Shown here: positions 1 to 8,403 of the stretch, in pieces
Numbering within the stretch: position 1 is the stretch's first letter
Layout: the number at the start of each line of letters is the position of its first letter
NCBI GenBank assembly: GCA_002723155.1
Contig: PBNO01000015.1
Location: 124,001-188,000 of the forward strand
DNA length: 64,000 nt
Origin: Ponticaulis sp.
GTDB taxonomy: Bacteria; Pseudomonadota; Alphaproteobacteria; Caulobacterales; Hyphomonadaceae
Reading direction: 5' to 3'
Translations under genes and position numbers: made by a program
The notes under the pieces: model-generated
Told to the model about the DNA's origin: nothing
Databases searched by the model: none
The model's input: the letters and a program-made list of their open reading frames with translations, nothing else

Positions 1-2
1 GG

Positions 3-659
3 GGCACGGTCATCCATGAATACTATGCTGGCTCTGAAGGAAATGGCCTGACATGGATCTCCTCACCGGACTGGATGACGCACAAGGGAAGCGTCGGAAA
101 ACCGCTGCACGGTGTACCACATATTTGCGATGAGGAAGGCAACGAGCTCGGCCCGAATGAAGAAGGCATGATCTACTTCTCTGACACTACGCCTCCGACC
201 TATCACAATGATCCAGAGAAATCGAAGAAGGCATGCCACCCCTTCAAGGAAGGCTGGTCGTCCCTCGGTGACATCGGCAAGCTGGACGAAGACGGTTTCC
301 TCTATCTGACCGACCGCAAGGCGTTCATGATCATTTCAGGCGGTGTGAACATCTATCCTCAGGAAGCTGAAAACGTTCTGATCACGCACCCGAAGGTCGC
401 TGACGTGGCCGTGATTGGTGTTCCGAACGACGAATTCGGGGAAGAAGTGAAAGCTGTTGTACAGCCAATGCCTGGCATCACCGCCAGCGATGAACTTGGC
501 GATGAGCTTATACGCTATTGCCAGTCACAGCTTTCCAAAATCAAATGTCCTAAAAGCGTGGACTTCGATCCTGAACTTCCGCGCCATCCAACGGGCAAAC
601 TCTACAAACGCCTCGTCCGTGACCGGTACTGGGGCAAATCCGACAGCAGAATTATTTAA
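3..659 (+). CDS. Acyl-CoA synthetase (AMP-forming), C-terminal part, cut by window edge
   Basis: This is the C-terminal 218 residues of an ANL-superfamily acyl-CoA ligase, which activates a fatty or other carboxylic acid through an acyl-adenylate. The open frame continues to the left edge, so the real start lies outside the window; the first internal ATG (75) is not the start. Seen in order: the substrate/ATP motif YYAGSEG, the GDIG aspartate that binds the ribose, the hinge DRKAFMI, and the C-terminal PTGKLYKR with the adenylation lysine. The MaoC hydratase begins 18 bases downstream on the same strand, which suggests a fatty-acid operon. Substrate chain length cannot be told from this part. 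Confidence 0.93.
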   Translation, partial: GTVIHEYYAGSEGNGLTWISSPDWMTHKGSVGKPLHGVPHICDEEGNELGPNEEGMIYFSDTTPPTYHNDPEKSKKACHPFKEGWSSLGDIGKLDEDGFLYLTDRKAFMIISGGVNIYPQEAENVLITHPKVADVAVIGVPNDEFGEEVKAVVQPMPGITASDELGDELIRYCQSQLSKIKCPKSVDFDPELPRHPTGKLYKRLVRDRYWGKSDSRII

Positions 660-677
660 AGGAAAAAGAGAAGACAC

Positions 678-1133
678 ATGGCTGAAACAAAAAAAGTCGC
701 ATACGCAGATCTTGAATCGATCATCGGGCAGGAAATCGGTGTATCCGACTGGCACGTCATTGATCAGGACCGCGTAAACCTGTTTGCGGACGCTACAGGC
801 GACCACCAATGGATCCACGTAGACTTAGAACGCGCGACGAAGGAAATGGGTGGCCCGATTGCACACGGCTTCCTTACGCTGTCTCTGCTTCCGATGCTGT
901 CATCTGAAGTTCTTCAAATCACCGGTGTTTCCCGCGGCATCAATTACGGCTCGGACAAAGTCCGTTTCACAAATATGGTCCGCGTTGGTTCTAAAGTCCG
1001 TCTGCGCATGAAGAACATCTCTGTCACCGAGAAGTCCGGCGGCAAGCAGATGATCAACGAGTCGACTGTAGAGATTGAAGGTCAGGAACGCCCTGCTCTC
1101 GTCGCGCAGCAGATTTCAGTCGTCTACGGCTAA
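678..1133 (+). CDS. MaoC-family (R)-specific enoyl-CoA hydratase
   Basis: A 151-residue hot-dog-fold hydratase that would add water to trans-2-enoyl-CoA. The hydratase motif is complete: FADATGDHQWIHVD carries the Asp-x4-His pair (D42, H47), followed by GPIAHGF (59-65). The length is that of a stand-alone PhaJ/MaoC protein. A purine-rich ribosome binding site (aaaggaaaaagag) precedes the ATG. It sits 18 bases after an acyl-CoA ligase and is probably cotranscribed with it, so a role in fatty-acid oxidation or precursor supply is likely; the exact substrate is unknown. Confidence 0.93.
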   Translation: MAETKKVAYADLESIIGQEIGVSDWHVIDQDRVNLFADATGDHQWIHVDLERATKEMGGPIAHGFLTLSLLPMLSSEVLQITGVSRGINYGSDKVRFTNMVRVGSKVRLRMKNISVTEKSGGKQMINESTVEIEGQERPALVAQQISVVYG

Positions 1134-1220
1134 CCCTCTGAACAGGGGATGTTCAGCAAGTTCTGAAATATGGTATCTTTCCGTATCGGCGGCCTGCCGT
1201 CGTTACGGAGGGGTACAGAT

Positions 1221-2000
1221 ATGTCACTTGCGAACATCGCCCTATGCGCGGCCGTACTGACCGGCCTGCCCGCTTTAGCTCAAGCCAACAATCCAGATTG
1301 CAATTCTCCGAGCGCGGTCCTTTTCCAGACATGCGCGCCAGAGCCAGAGCCCGAAGTATCTGAAGAAATCACCAATGAGCTTTCAGAACTCGCCGCCGCC
1401 GCTTACGCTGCTTCAGAAGGCTCGCAGACAACAGATAACCTGCAGGATCACGATGAAGACTTGGCGCTTCGTTGGGGGCAGATGCTTTCATTCAATGAAG
1501 ACAATGAACAGGTGGCCAGACGTGTGACAAGCGTCGATATCATTACTGTCACCCTCTCTGATGGCCAGAAAGTACCATACGTGGAAACCGTTTTCGAAAA
1601 TGGCTCTACAGAGGAACGTTCACCAACGCTCGCCGAAACTGACGCCTGGCGCGAAGCGATCTCGCGCGATCCGGACCTCGAGCGAATGCCGCTCGATCCA
1701 ACAGCGTCAGCCGCTCCAGCTCGGCGGTTTCCTATTCAAAGGCCAGCAAATGAGACCTCTAACCGAAGCGTAAATAGCGGATCTGAGTTTGATCTCTCTA
1801 ATTGGAGGGTCGACACCCGTTCTCAGTCATCGAGCGGACGAGACGACAATCCAGCTCGAGACAGGCTCGAAGAGCGACTAGAAATTCCAGAATCACGTCG
1901 CGGCCGTGATGGCAGGCAGTGTTCTGAATATGAATCTCCGGATGGAACCACGCGGTCCAGCAGCTGTAGCCAGACATGGAGCTGGAGCTCCGAGGATTGA
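1221..2000 (+). CDS. Secreted protein of unknown function
   Basis: A protein of 259 residues in no family I recognise. The frame is open from 1170, but the ATG at 1221 is preferred: it follows a strong site (acggaggggtacag) and starts a clean signal peptide, MSLANIALCAAVLTGLPALA, with likely cleavage after AQA. The mature protein has an acidic stretch (PEPEPEVSEE), a moderately ordered middle, and a polar, Ser/Arg-rich tail ending in SQTWSWSSED with two cysteines nearby. It stands alone, followed by a gap of more than 400 bases. A periplasmic or surface location is inferred from the signal peptide only. Confidence 0.7.
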   Translation: MSLANIALCAAVLTGLPALAQANNPDCNSPSAVLFQTCAPEPEPEVSEEITNELSELAAAAYAASEGSQTTDNLQDHDEDLALRWGQMLSFNEDNEQVARRVTSVDIITVTLSDGQKVPYVETVFENGSTEERSPTLAETDAWREAISRDPDLERMPLDPTASAAPARRFPIQRPANETSNRSVNSGSEFDLSNWRVDTRSQSSSGRDDNPARDRLEERLEIPESRRGRDGRQCSEYESPDGTTRSSSCSQTWSWSSED

Positions 2001-2473
2001 TCGACAGCTGCCTAACGTAGCTGACACGCACAGTCCGGAATACAAACATCGCCCCTGAGCGCGCCCTATGTGAGCCAAGCGATACGAGAGCAAATGGATA
2101 GAGTGGAGGCTTCTGTTGCCAGGCGCCTCCGGGCCCCGCCTGGACGAGCTAAACCATCCAGGAGTTTAAGCGGTTAGTTTCCGCACAGCATTACGCTGCG
2201 AGGAGTTCACCTTCAGCAAAGTTGTCATTAGCAACTATTTGCAAGTTGAGCTTCTAACGGAGCTCATCCGGGCGAAGGCATCACCTTTACACGTCTGTCG
2301 ATCCTATTTCGGCCCCTCACCTTCTGCCTAATGAGCAGAGTTATTGGTGGAGCCGCCGGGTACCGCCCCCGGGTCCAAACCGCTTATTACGTGCGCGTTT
2401 ATCGCCATAGTTCCGAAGAACAAGACTTATATAGTGGTGATTTTCGGCCATTGAAAGGCAGGTTTTGACCCGC
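2001..2473. other. Non-coding gap between convergent genes
   Basis: A 473-base stretch between the ends of two convergent genes. No ORF with a credible ribosome binding site or family was found on either strand. It holds one perfect 7-bp inverted repeat, CCAGGCG at 2119-2125 and CGCCTGG at 2137-2143, with no T-run after it, so it is not a clear intrinsic terminator. Nothing else was recognised. Confidence 0.5.
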
Positions 2474-3763
2474 TTAGTGAGAAATCCGCAAATCGGAGAT
2501 GTTCGTAGCAATTGCCTGATAGGCTTCTTCCAATTGCTCGCCATTTGAGGCGTTGAACGCATACTCGCTGCCAGACGAGCAATAATTCAGAATATTCTGC
2601 CCCTGTTGCGGCGCCTGGAAAGCGACCGTGTAGATCACGATACCCTCCGCTTTCATGGCATCGCAGAACCGCTGGGCATGGTCGAAAGAATTACCATTGC
2701 TCATATAATCGGTATTGAACTCACCATCGGTCATCAGAATGGCAACTTTGGTAGAGTCCGGTTCATCATAAGCGCGAGGCGCCGAATCCGAACCCCAAAT
2801 GCCCGACCAGTCCGGCGAAATCAGATACCAGGCCCACGCAATACCAAGATGCCCTGCGGTACCGCCGGACGTCGGCATTGTGCTGATCGCGGAAATGAGC
2901 GTACCCTGATGGTTGGTAAGTGGCGTGAGCCCCGCCGAATTACAGGATGTGGTTTCATATCGCATCCAAGCGCCAGCCCCCGGTGCCGCATCAGTATATT
3001 TCTGAGCGCCCTCGCGGCCAGTAACGCATGTGTCTGTCACCTGCTCCCAGCGCTGGCAGTAATAATTATTGCTACGGCCACGCCGTCTCCAGCGGGAACA
3101 CTCGTATTGATCGGGTTCTTCGTCCGTAACAGTCTCGAACAGGTCTTCTCCGACATTTACTGCTGACGCGTAAGTCGAGATCGCAATGCGGACGTCTTCG
3201 GGTTCTTCAACTTCGCTGTTCAGAATGGTGCGAACTGCATCACGGGCCGCATGCTGCAGATCGAGCATGCGATCATTATCGCCCATAGACCCGGACGTAT
3301 CGAACATGAAGACGACATCAAGCTTGCCGACGCCATAATCCGTTTCCGCATAACGTGTAAATTCAAGGTTCTCCATACCCAGCAAGCCGGAGAGCGTTGT
3401 CCGCTCCTGGCACGTCACGCTGGAAGCAACCTGATGGTTCACACGGTCGATTTCGAAGATCGGATTAGCACAATTTGCATTTACATTGTTCGCAGACACG
3501 GTCGCATCGTAATACACGCGCCCTGTCTGACGGATTTGCGCATCCGTCTTGTCGTCCTGAAGTGCGCGAGCTGCTGCCAGAACAGCGCCGTCGAGCGCGG
3601 ATTGGACCTGCGTTGCGGACCCTTCAGTACGTGAAAAGTCGATGGCCAGACCGGCGACCATCATTAAAGGAATGAGCGTCAATGCGAATGTCATCGTGAC
3701 ATTGCCATCGCGCTCCCTCAATGCATTTACGAATGTCCGTCCCGCTTTCAGCATTCCACCCAC
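2474..3763 (-). CDS. TadG-like pilus-assembly protein with von Willebrand factor A domain
   Basis: A 429-residue protein with the architecture of TadG-type proteins. A TadE/G N-terminus (NVTMTFALTL and the following hydrophobic segment, about 21-43) anchors a long extracytoplasmic part. That part carries a VWA domain whose metal site is intact: FDTSGSM supplies DxSxS at D155, S157 and S159. A Cys-rich insert lies around 215-275. Tad systems build Flp pili, and TadG is thought to help outer-surface assembly. No other tad genes are nearby except a very small Flp-like ORF at 5780-5950. The annotated start is GTG; an ATG at 3754 (MLKAGRTF) is equally plausible. Confidence 0.85.
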   Translation of the reverse strand: MGGMLKAGRTFVNALRERDGNVTMTFALTLIPLMMVAGLAIDFSRTEGSATQVQSALDGAVLAAARALQDDKTDAQIRQTGRVYYDATVSANNVNANCANPIFEIDRVNHQVASSVTCQERTTLSGLLGMENLEFTRYAETDYGVGKLDVVFMFDTSGSMGDNDRMLDLQHAARDAVRTILNSEVEEPEDVRIAISTYASAVNVGEDLFETVTDEEPDQYECSRWRRRGRSNNYYCQRWEQVTDTCVTGREGAQKYTDAAPGAGAWMRYETTSCNSAGLTPLTNHQGTLISAISTMPTSGGTAGHLGIAWAWYLISPDWSGIWGSDSAPRAYDEPDSTKVAILMTDGEFNTDYMSNGNSFDHAQRFCDAMKAEGIVIYTVAFQAPQQGQNILNYCSSGSEYAFNASNGEQLEEAYQAIATNISDLRISH

Positions 3764-3962
3764 ACTTCGCTGAATTTATCGGTCGTATTATTGTTGTTAA
3801 CTCCTACACAGGAGATAACTCTAAATGCCGAATCATCGCCTGATCTTAAGAGGTTTGCTAACCATAAGGATCAGCGATGGTTAACCGGACAAAAGTCATG
3901 GTCTATCTTTGATAAAAAGACATACTTTTTCAGATGTGTGTAAGTGAGATAAGGTAAACGGG

Positions 3963-4817
3963 ATGCAGAACGTGAACTCTGACACAACACAACCGGAAGT
4001 CAAAAATAATTCAGATTCCGCTGATATTACGTATTTGAAGCTTCTGAAACGCATCCTTGAAGACGGTGTTGAGCGCGGAGATCGTACCGGAACCGGCACA
4101 AAAGCCGTGTTCGGACACCAGATGCGCTTCGATCTGTCTGACACGTTTCCACTTCTGACAACCAAAAAGCTTCATCTGAAATCGATTATCTATGAGCTTC
4201 TCTGGTTTATTAACGGCGACACGAATGTTCGATATCTGCAAGAGAGCGGCGTTTCGATCTGGGATGAGTGGGCCGACGAGAACGGTGAACTTGGCCCCGT
4301 TTATGGTAAGCAATGGCGATCCTGGGCAGCGCCAACCGGCGAAACGATCGACCAGCTAACCTGGGTGCGTGATGAAATTCGCAACAATCCGAATTCGCGG
4401 CGTCTTATTGTATCTGCCTGGAACCCTGCAGACGTAAACGACATGGCGCTCCCGCCCTGCCATTGCCTGTTCCAGTTCAATGTCATGGACGGCAAGCTGA
4501 ACTGCCAGCTTTATCAACGCTCGGCAGATGTATTCCTCGGCGTGCCCTTCAACATCGCCTCATACGCCCTCCTCACCATGATGATGGCGCAGGCCTGTGG
4601 GCTGAAAGCTGGAGAATTCGTCCATACGCTCGGTGATGCTCACCTTTATCTGAACCATTTGGATCAGGCGCGGCTGCAGCTGTCTCGTGAGCCGAATCCG
4701 GCACCCCGTATGCTGTTAAACACAGACCGTAACGACATTTTCGGCTGGGAGCGCAGCGACTTCAAACTCACCGATTATGATGCCCATCCGGGTATTCGAG
4801 CTCCAATCGCCGTTTAG
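3963..4817 (+). CDS. thyA: Thymidylate synthase
   Basis: ThyA methylates dUMP to dTMP using methylene-tetrahydrofolate, leaving dihydrofolate. The 284-residue protein has the folate/dUMP region DRTGTGT (40-46), the catalytic cysteine in LPPCH (C166), and the signature [18 protein letters not shown]. It carries about 20 extra polar N-terminal residues compared with typical ThyA; there is no internal Met before the conserved core, so the ATG at 3963 (after a taagg site) stands. folA, which regenerates tetrahydrofolate, lies about 2 kb downstream on the same strand, with a stress-protein gene and a minus-strand transporter between them. Confidence 0.97.
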   Translation: MQNVNSDTTQPEVKNNSDSADITYLKLLKRILEDGVERGDRTGTGTKAVFGHQMRFDLSDTFPLLTTKKLHLKSIIYELLWFINGDTNVRYLQESGVSIWDEWADENGELGPVYGKQWRSWAAPTGETIDQLTWVRDEIRNNPNSRRLIVSAWNPADVNDMALPPCHCLFQFNVMDGKLNCQLYQRSADVFLGVPFNIASYALLTMMMAQACGLKAGEFVHTLGDAHLYLNHLDQARLQLSREPNPAPRMLLNTDRNDIFGWERSDFKLTDYDAHPGIRAPIAV

Positions 4818-4934
4818 TCGATACACATGTTATCTCAGACTGCGCGGAACTGACTACTTGTAGTTCACGTTCATTGAGACAAAATCCATACTAACAGCAG
4901 GGTAATTCCCTGCCTTTTAGAGGAGGACGCGACA

Positions 4935-5783
4935 ATGACTGTGCACGCAGCCCTGACCGAAGGCGAATTCAGCCTCGAAAACTCACTCAAGCTCGCCGCG
5001 CGGATCGCGCTCAAGCTTGATACGACGCTCGTAGGCGTTTCAGCCATGCCTGATCCAGCACGCGCCATGTTGATGACAGGCGTCAGCATGCATGGCGTGA
5101 TGATCGCGACCGGCGGCACGCTCGCTGATGGTATTCGCGATGCTCAAAAAGAGGCCCGTGAAAAGCTGGAGACACTGTTCCACAAAGTCTGCAATGACGA
5201 AGGCGTTCCAGTAGAGAAGCGGAAGATCGAACATGAGATAGGCCTTCCAAGCGAAGTCTATCCTCGCATCTCCATGCTCTCTGATGCATTCATCACCCCG
5301 CATGAGTGCGTCACCGACGGATCAGACCATGGCCTGGCATTCGAAAGCATTCTGCTGGACAAACGCTTGCCGGTCATTGCCTGCGGTACCGACGAACCTG
5401 CAAATTTCGGCACTGTGATTATCGCATGGGATGGCAGCCCGGAAGCCGCGCGTGCTGTACGTTTCCATACGCCGGTTCTGAAAGCCGCCGACCGGATCAT
5501 CATTGCGCAGAACAGCAACCGAATTGATGCACAGGACCGCAATGGCAGCGAAGATCCTGCATTCGTTCAGGCTTATCTGGAGCGTTTCGGTATTGAGTCT
5601 GAGGCGACCAACTTTAACGGCAATGTTGCGGAAGGCCTGCTGAAACTCGCTTCAGATGAGAGTGCCGGCATTATCATTGCCGGAGCATATGGCCACAACC
5701 GACTGGAAGAGTTCATTTTCGGCGGCGTTAGCAAGAGCCTTCTGCGTGCAGATCAGGGCCCTGCGCTCGCGCTGGCCCACTAG
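4935..5783 (+). CDS. Universal stress protein, UspA family, tandem-domain type
   Basis: A 282-residue cytosolic protein with two Usp-like halves. The second half is clear: VIIAWDGSPEAARAV (about 156-170) is the start of an ATP-binding Usp domain, and GAYGHNRLEEFIFGG near the end matches the GxxGxxxxxxxxG nucleotide-binding loop. The first half is degenerate. A very strong ribosome binding site, agaggagg, precedes the ATG. Such proteins bind ATP and respond to starvation or redox stress in many bacteria; the specific role here is unknown. Its stop overlaps by four bases the stop of a small convergent ORF. Confidence 0.9.
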   Translation: MTVHAALTEGEFSLENSLKLAARIALKLDTTLVGVSAMPDPARAMLMTGVSMHGVMIATGGTLADGIRDAQKEAREKLETLFHKVCNDEGVPVEKRKIEHEIGLPSEVYPRISMLSDAFITPHECVTDGSDHGLAFESILLDKRLPVIACGTDEPANFGTVIIAWDGSPEAARAVRFHTPVLKAADRIIIAQNSNRIDAQDRNGSEDPAFVQAYLERFGIESEATNFNGNVAEGLLKLASDESAGIIIAGAYGHNRLEEFIFGGVSKSLLRADQGPALALAH

Positions 5784-5950
5784 GCCGGGTCAACAACTTC
5801 TATAGCTGGTGCGCCTGCTTCGGCAGGCTCACCGCCGGTCACAAGACCTAGCGATTGAAACGTCAGACCAAGTTCGGCACTGAGATGTGTCCAGCCAATA
5901 ATGGCTACGCTGGCGATAAGTGCGATTAGCAGGCCGTATTCCAGTTTCAT
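5780..5950 (-). CDS. Very small Flp/Fap-pilin-like ORF, leader missing or frameshifted
   Basis: A 56-codon ORF whose product begins MKLEYGLLIALIASVAIIGW and continues with LGLTFQSLG. This matches the mature N-terminus of Flp-type pilins (EYG followed by a hydrophobic helix and a short tail). There is no basic leader in frame: an in-frame TGA lies nine codons upstream. Another frame upstream, starting at ATG 6008 with a good site (gaagggg), encodes a basic leader-like peptide ending HNDTDHW. A one-base shift near 5951-5957 would join it to this ORF, placing a Gly just before MKLEYG. It may be a frameshifted gene, a sequencing error, or a leaderless protein. It follows the VUT transporter on the minus strand. 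Confidence 0.5.
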   Translation of the reverse strand: MKLEYGLLIALIASVAIIGWTHLSAELGLTFQSLGLVTGGEPAEAGAPAIEVVDPA

Positions 5951-6028
5951 CCCAATGGTCCGTGTCGTTATGGTTCAGTTTCACGACACGATGCAGTCTT
6001 GAGGCCATCACAGCCCCTTCAGGGTTAA

Positions 6029-6742
6029 TCAGGCGGCCTTCGGGTCAACCTCGCCCCGGTCTTCGCGTCTCCGGATCATCCATGACACGACCACGGCGCC
6101 GACCATTTTACCGATCACAAACACAATCCAGTTGGCCGGATGGAGCTGCGATCCACGTTCGGCGATACCAGCCATTGCCTGCGCCAGATCTGCCCCGTAC
6201 AGGAACACGGTCGTGTCGATCGGTGCCGCCAAAGCGCTCGAGAGCAGAATACGAGTTGAGAGACGGTACTTGGTGAAGGTGAAAAGAAGCCAGTCGACGG
6301 TCTCAGACGCAGCAAATGCAATGCCGGATGCGACCGCGATCACAGCCCAGGAATAATAGAATGACCAGGCAATCGCCATCGCCATAACGATTAGGACTTT
6401 ATGGCCGATTTCCCGCTGAACGAAGTCCCGCAGAACAAAGACGAGCCCCGTGACCATGGTCAGCGGGTTGATCAATACGCCATGTGGGAAGCTCTCATTC
6501 GGCTCAATAAAACTGATGCTATCGACATTACCGAAGGACCAGTTGAGAGCAGGAATCAGCGCGACATATATAAATGCCCAGCTACGTCCTTTGAGAATCC
6601 AGATGATTGCGGCGGTGACAACAATCAGAACGGATACAATTAATGCGTGCTGAAGATTAGCGGGTTCGGTCAGGTCAGCCAGAGCACTGATGTTTGACCG
6701 GTAAAAAATCGCGGACAAAAATTGCCCGATAACATCCTGCAT
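6029..6742 (-). CDS. VUT-family (YhhQ/queuosine-precursor-type) membrane transporter
   Basis: A 237-residue integral membrane protein with about six hydrophobic segments. Family features of VUT/YhhQ proteins are visible: LRDFVQREIGHK in a cytoplasmic loop, then ASGIAFAASETVDWLLFT, then a conserved segment with APIDTTVFL. Members import queuosine precursors (preQ0/preQ1) or related vitamins; which one applies here is not shown by the sequence. The start at 6742 (MQDVIGQ) is chosen because gaggggctcac precedes it; an upstream in-frame Met at 6778 has no such site and would add 12 residues. It is transcribed divergently from folA. Confidence 0.85.
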   Translation of the reverse strand: MQDVIGQFLSAIFYRSNISALADLTEPANLQHALIVSVLIVVTAAIIWILKGRSWAFIYVALIPALNWSFGNVDSISFIEPNESFPHGVLINPLTMVTGLVFVLRDFVQREIGHKVLIVMAMAIAWSFYYSWAVIAVASGIAFAASETVDWLLFTFTKYRLSTRILLSSALAAPIDTTVFLYGADLAQAMAGIAERGSQLHPANWIVFVIGKMVGAVVVSWMIRRREDRGEVDPKAA

Positions 6743-6832
6743 TGTGAGCCCCTCGCCCCAAATCCACCCGTTCGTCACTTGCTCATTGCCCGTGTGCGGG
6801 TATCAAGTGGACCGGTTCTATCATTTCTCAAG

Positions 6833-7372
6833 GTGGATGCACAATTGGCCCGAACCGATACACAGATTTTCCGCTCTTTGATCGTTGCACGAGCGAAGAA
6901 CAGTGTCATTGGCCGCGATGGTGACATGCCATGGCGCCTCTCAACGGACCTGAAACGCTTTCGATCACTGACGAGCGGAAAACCGGTGATCATGGGGCGC
7001 AAAACCTGGGAAAGCCTGCCGCGTCGTCCCCTTCCGAACCGACCGAATATCGTGGTCAGTCGTAACTCTGATTACCGCGCCGAAGATGCGTGGCTCACAT
7101 CAGATCTTGCTTCAGCATACGCCATGGCAAGCGCAATGGCGCAGAAAGCAGATGTAGATGAGGTGTTTGTCATAGGCGGCGCTGGTCTTTACGAAGAAGC
7201 TATTCGCCACGCAGACCGCATGCACATCACCGAGGTCGACGCCGATATTGAAGGTGACACATACTTCCCGTCATTTGATGACGATGACTGGGAAGAACTG
7301 GATTCAGAAGATGTTCCAGCAGGCGAGAAAGATGATTACCCTACCCGATATCGCCTGCTCGAACGGAAATAA
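6833..7372 (+). CDS. folA: Dihydrofolate reductase
   Basis: FolA reduces dihydrofolate to tetrahydrofolate with NADPH and pairs with ThyA in the thymidylate cycle. The core is typical: SLIVARAKNSVIGRDGDMPWRL at the N-terminus (with the catalytic acid in GDMPW), GRKTWESLPRRPLPNR for NADPH binding, and VIGGAGLYEEAI. The frame is open from 6722, but starting there would run across the divergent transporter start. In-frame GTG at 6833 gives 179 residues, close to family size, but lacks a good ribosome binding site; GTG 6794 or TTG near 6890 cannot be excluded. The gene is sure, the start is not. Confidence 0.92.
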   Translation: MDAQLARTDTQIFRSLIVARAKNSVIGRDGDMPWRLSTDLKRFRSLTSGKPVIMGRKTWESLPRRPLPNRPNIVVSRNSDYRAEDAWLTSDLASAYAMASAMAQKADVDEVFVIGGAGLYEEAIRHADRMHITEVDADIEGDTYFPSFDDDDWEELDSEDVPAGEKDDYPTRYRLLERK

Positions 7373-8206
7373 TCAGACAAGATTGATCGACTGATCACGC
7401 GTCGGATTATTCTGGTCCAGCCAGCTGTCTGCAAAATCCGGCAGCCAGCTCATAACTTCATCGACGAATGCGAGCGCTTCGAGAGAAGAAGCTGTGCCGT
7501 GCTGCGCGAGCCCTACCAGGGACGCGAGCGTATGCTTACGTTCTGGCACGGACAGCGCGATATACCGCGCCATTGTCGCAAAATCTTCAGTGTAAACCTG
7601 CTCATTCGACATAACGCAGGCGAATGCGCCTTTCAGCGAGGTTTGCGCAAACTGCTTACTGGAAGCACGAACGCGCGACTCAGTCGCGACCGCTTTCAAA
7701 CGATGCTGTAGCGCGCGCAGGCGACCGCTTAGCCCCACAATAGAGGCATTAGACACTGCCGATGTCAGCTTTTGAGGCGCGATCAGACGCTTCAGGTCAC
7801 GACCGGCCACGGCGACACTGTTCACGCCGATGCGGAAACGCGCTGGCGAAAATCGCCCATCAGACGGGAAAACTTCATCCCAGCCATACGTCTCGAATGT
7901 GCAGGCGTGAAGTTCAGGGTGCAGCTTCTGAACCCGCAAGGCCGCAGCCGCGCAGAACAGGTCCAGACCAACGGAAAATTCGGAATTGCGAAGCACGATA
8001 ATAAACGCAGCTTCACCGCCCGCATCACGCGCAAGATCTCCTGACAGATAGACACTGTGCATACGATCACCGAACCGCTCGAATGCGAGATCAGCAGCTG
8101 TATGCGCGATGTCCTGAATCAGTGCTGGCAATTCGCTCGCATCACACGCGCCATTCAGCACGCGCCCCCAGGGATCCTGAGGCCAGAGCGTCGTCGCGCC
8201 AGTCAT
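7373..8206 (-). CDS. Degenerate nucleotidyltransferase-like protein
   Basis: A 277-residue protein that resembles the stand-alone nucleotidyltransferases of alphaproteobacteria, but with a weak active site. SVYLSGDLARDAGGEAAFIIVL sits where a GSxARG...DxD motif is expected, and the acidic pair is not obvious. The C-terminal half (KQFAQTSLKGAFACVMS to ALAFVDEV) looks like the helical domain that follows such folds. It may therefore bind nucleotides without transferring them, or be a scaffold. Its ATG overlaps the TGA of a 36-residue membrane-peptide ORF (ATGA), so the two are probably translationally coupled. Its stop abuts folA. Function unknown. Confidence 0.6.
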   Translation of the reverse strand: MTGATTLWPQDPWGRVLNGACDASELPALIQDIAHTAADLAFERFGDRMHSVYLSGDLARDAGGEAAFIIVLRNSEFSVGLDLFCAAAALRVQKLHPELHACTFETYGWDEVFPSDGRFSPARFRIGVNSVAVAGRDLKRLIAPQKLTSAVSNASIVGLSGRLRALQHRLKAVATESRVRASSKQFAQTSLKGAFACVMSNEQVYTEDFATMARYIALSVPERKHTLASLVGLAQHGTASSLEALAFVDEVMSWLPDFADSWLDQNNPTRDQSINLV

Positions 8207-8313
8207 CGCTTTTTCCTCACACGCACGCGAATGGGCTGAGGTTTCGAGAGGCTTACCGCACCCCAGACAAGAGCCAGAGCGAGGAGCGTTGAGATCGCGG
8301 TTAATAAACTCAT
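8203..8313 (-). CDS. Putative 36-residue single-span membrane peptide
   Basis: This short ORF reads MSLLTAISTLLALALVWGAV, then a basic tail ending RVRVRKKR. It has one hydrophobic segment followed by a strongly positive C-terminus, the pattern of a bitopic inner-membrane microprotein with the tail in the cytoplasm. Its stop codon overlaps the start codon of the nucleotidyltransferase-like gene in an ATGA quartet, which is the main reason to believe it is translated. The ribosome binding site is weak. No family recognised; whether it anchors the downstream protein to the membrane is a guess. Confidence 0.5.
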   Translation of the reverse strand: MSLLTAISTLLALALVWGAVSLSKPQPIRVRVRKKR

Positions 8314-8403
8314 AACGACAGCCAAGCCAACTTCATGCCAACTGGCAAGTCAGATCAGCAGTTCGTGAGATGAATTTAATAATACTGCTAAAAGAATGCG
8401 CGC

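Noticed and set aside
2119-2143. Inverted repeat as a terminator for the secreted-protein gene
   Set aside because: Only a 7-bp stem with an 11-base loop and no T-run; too weak to call.
5829-6011. The complete 60-residue reading of the leader-like frame as a separate protein
   Set aside because: After the first 20 residues it reads as noise antisense in frame to the pilin-like ORF; only its beginning is of interest.
6029-6832. A preQ1-type riboswitch before the VUT transporter
   Set aside because: The space between the divergent starts is too short and no preQ1 pseudoknot pattern was seen.
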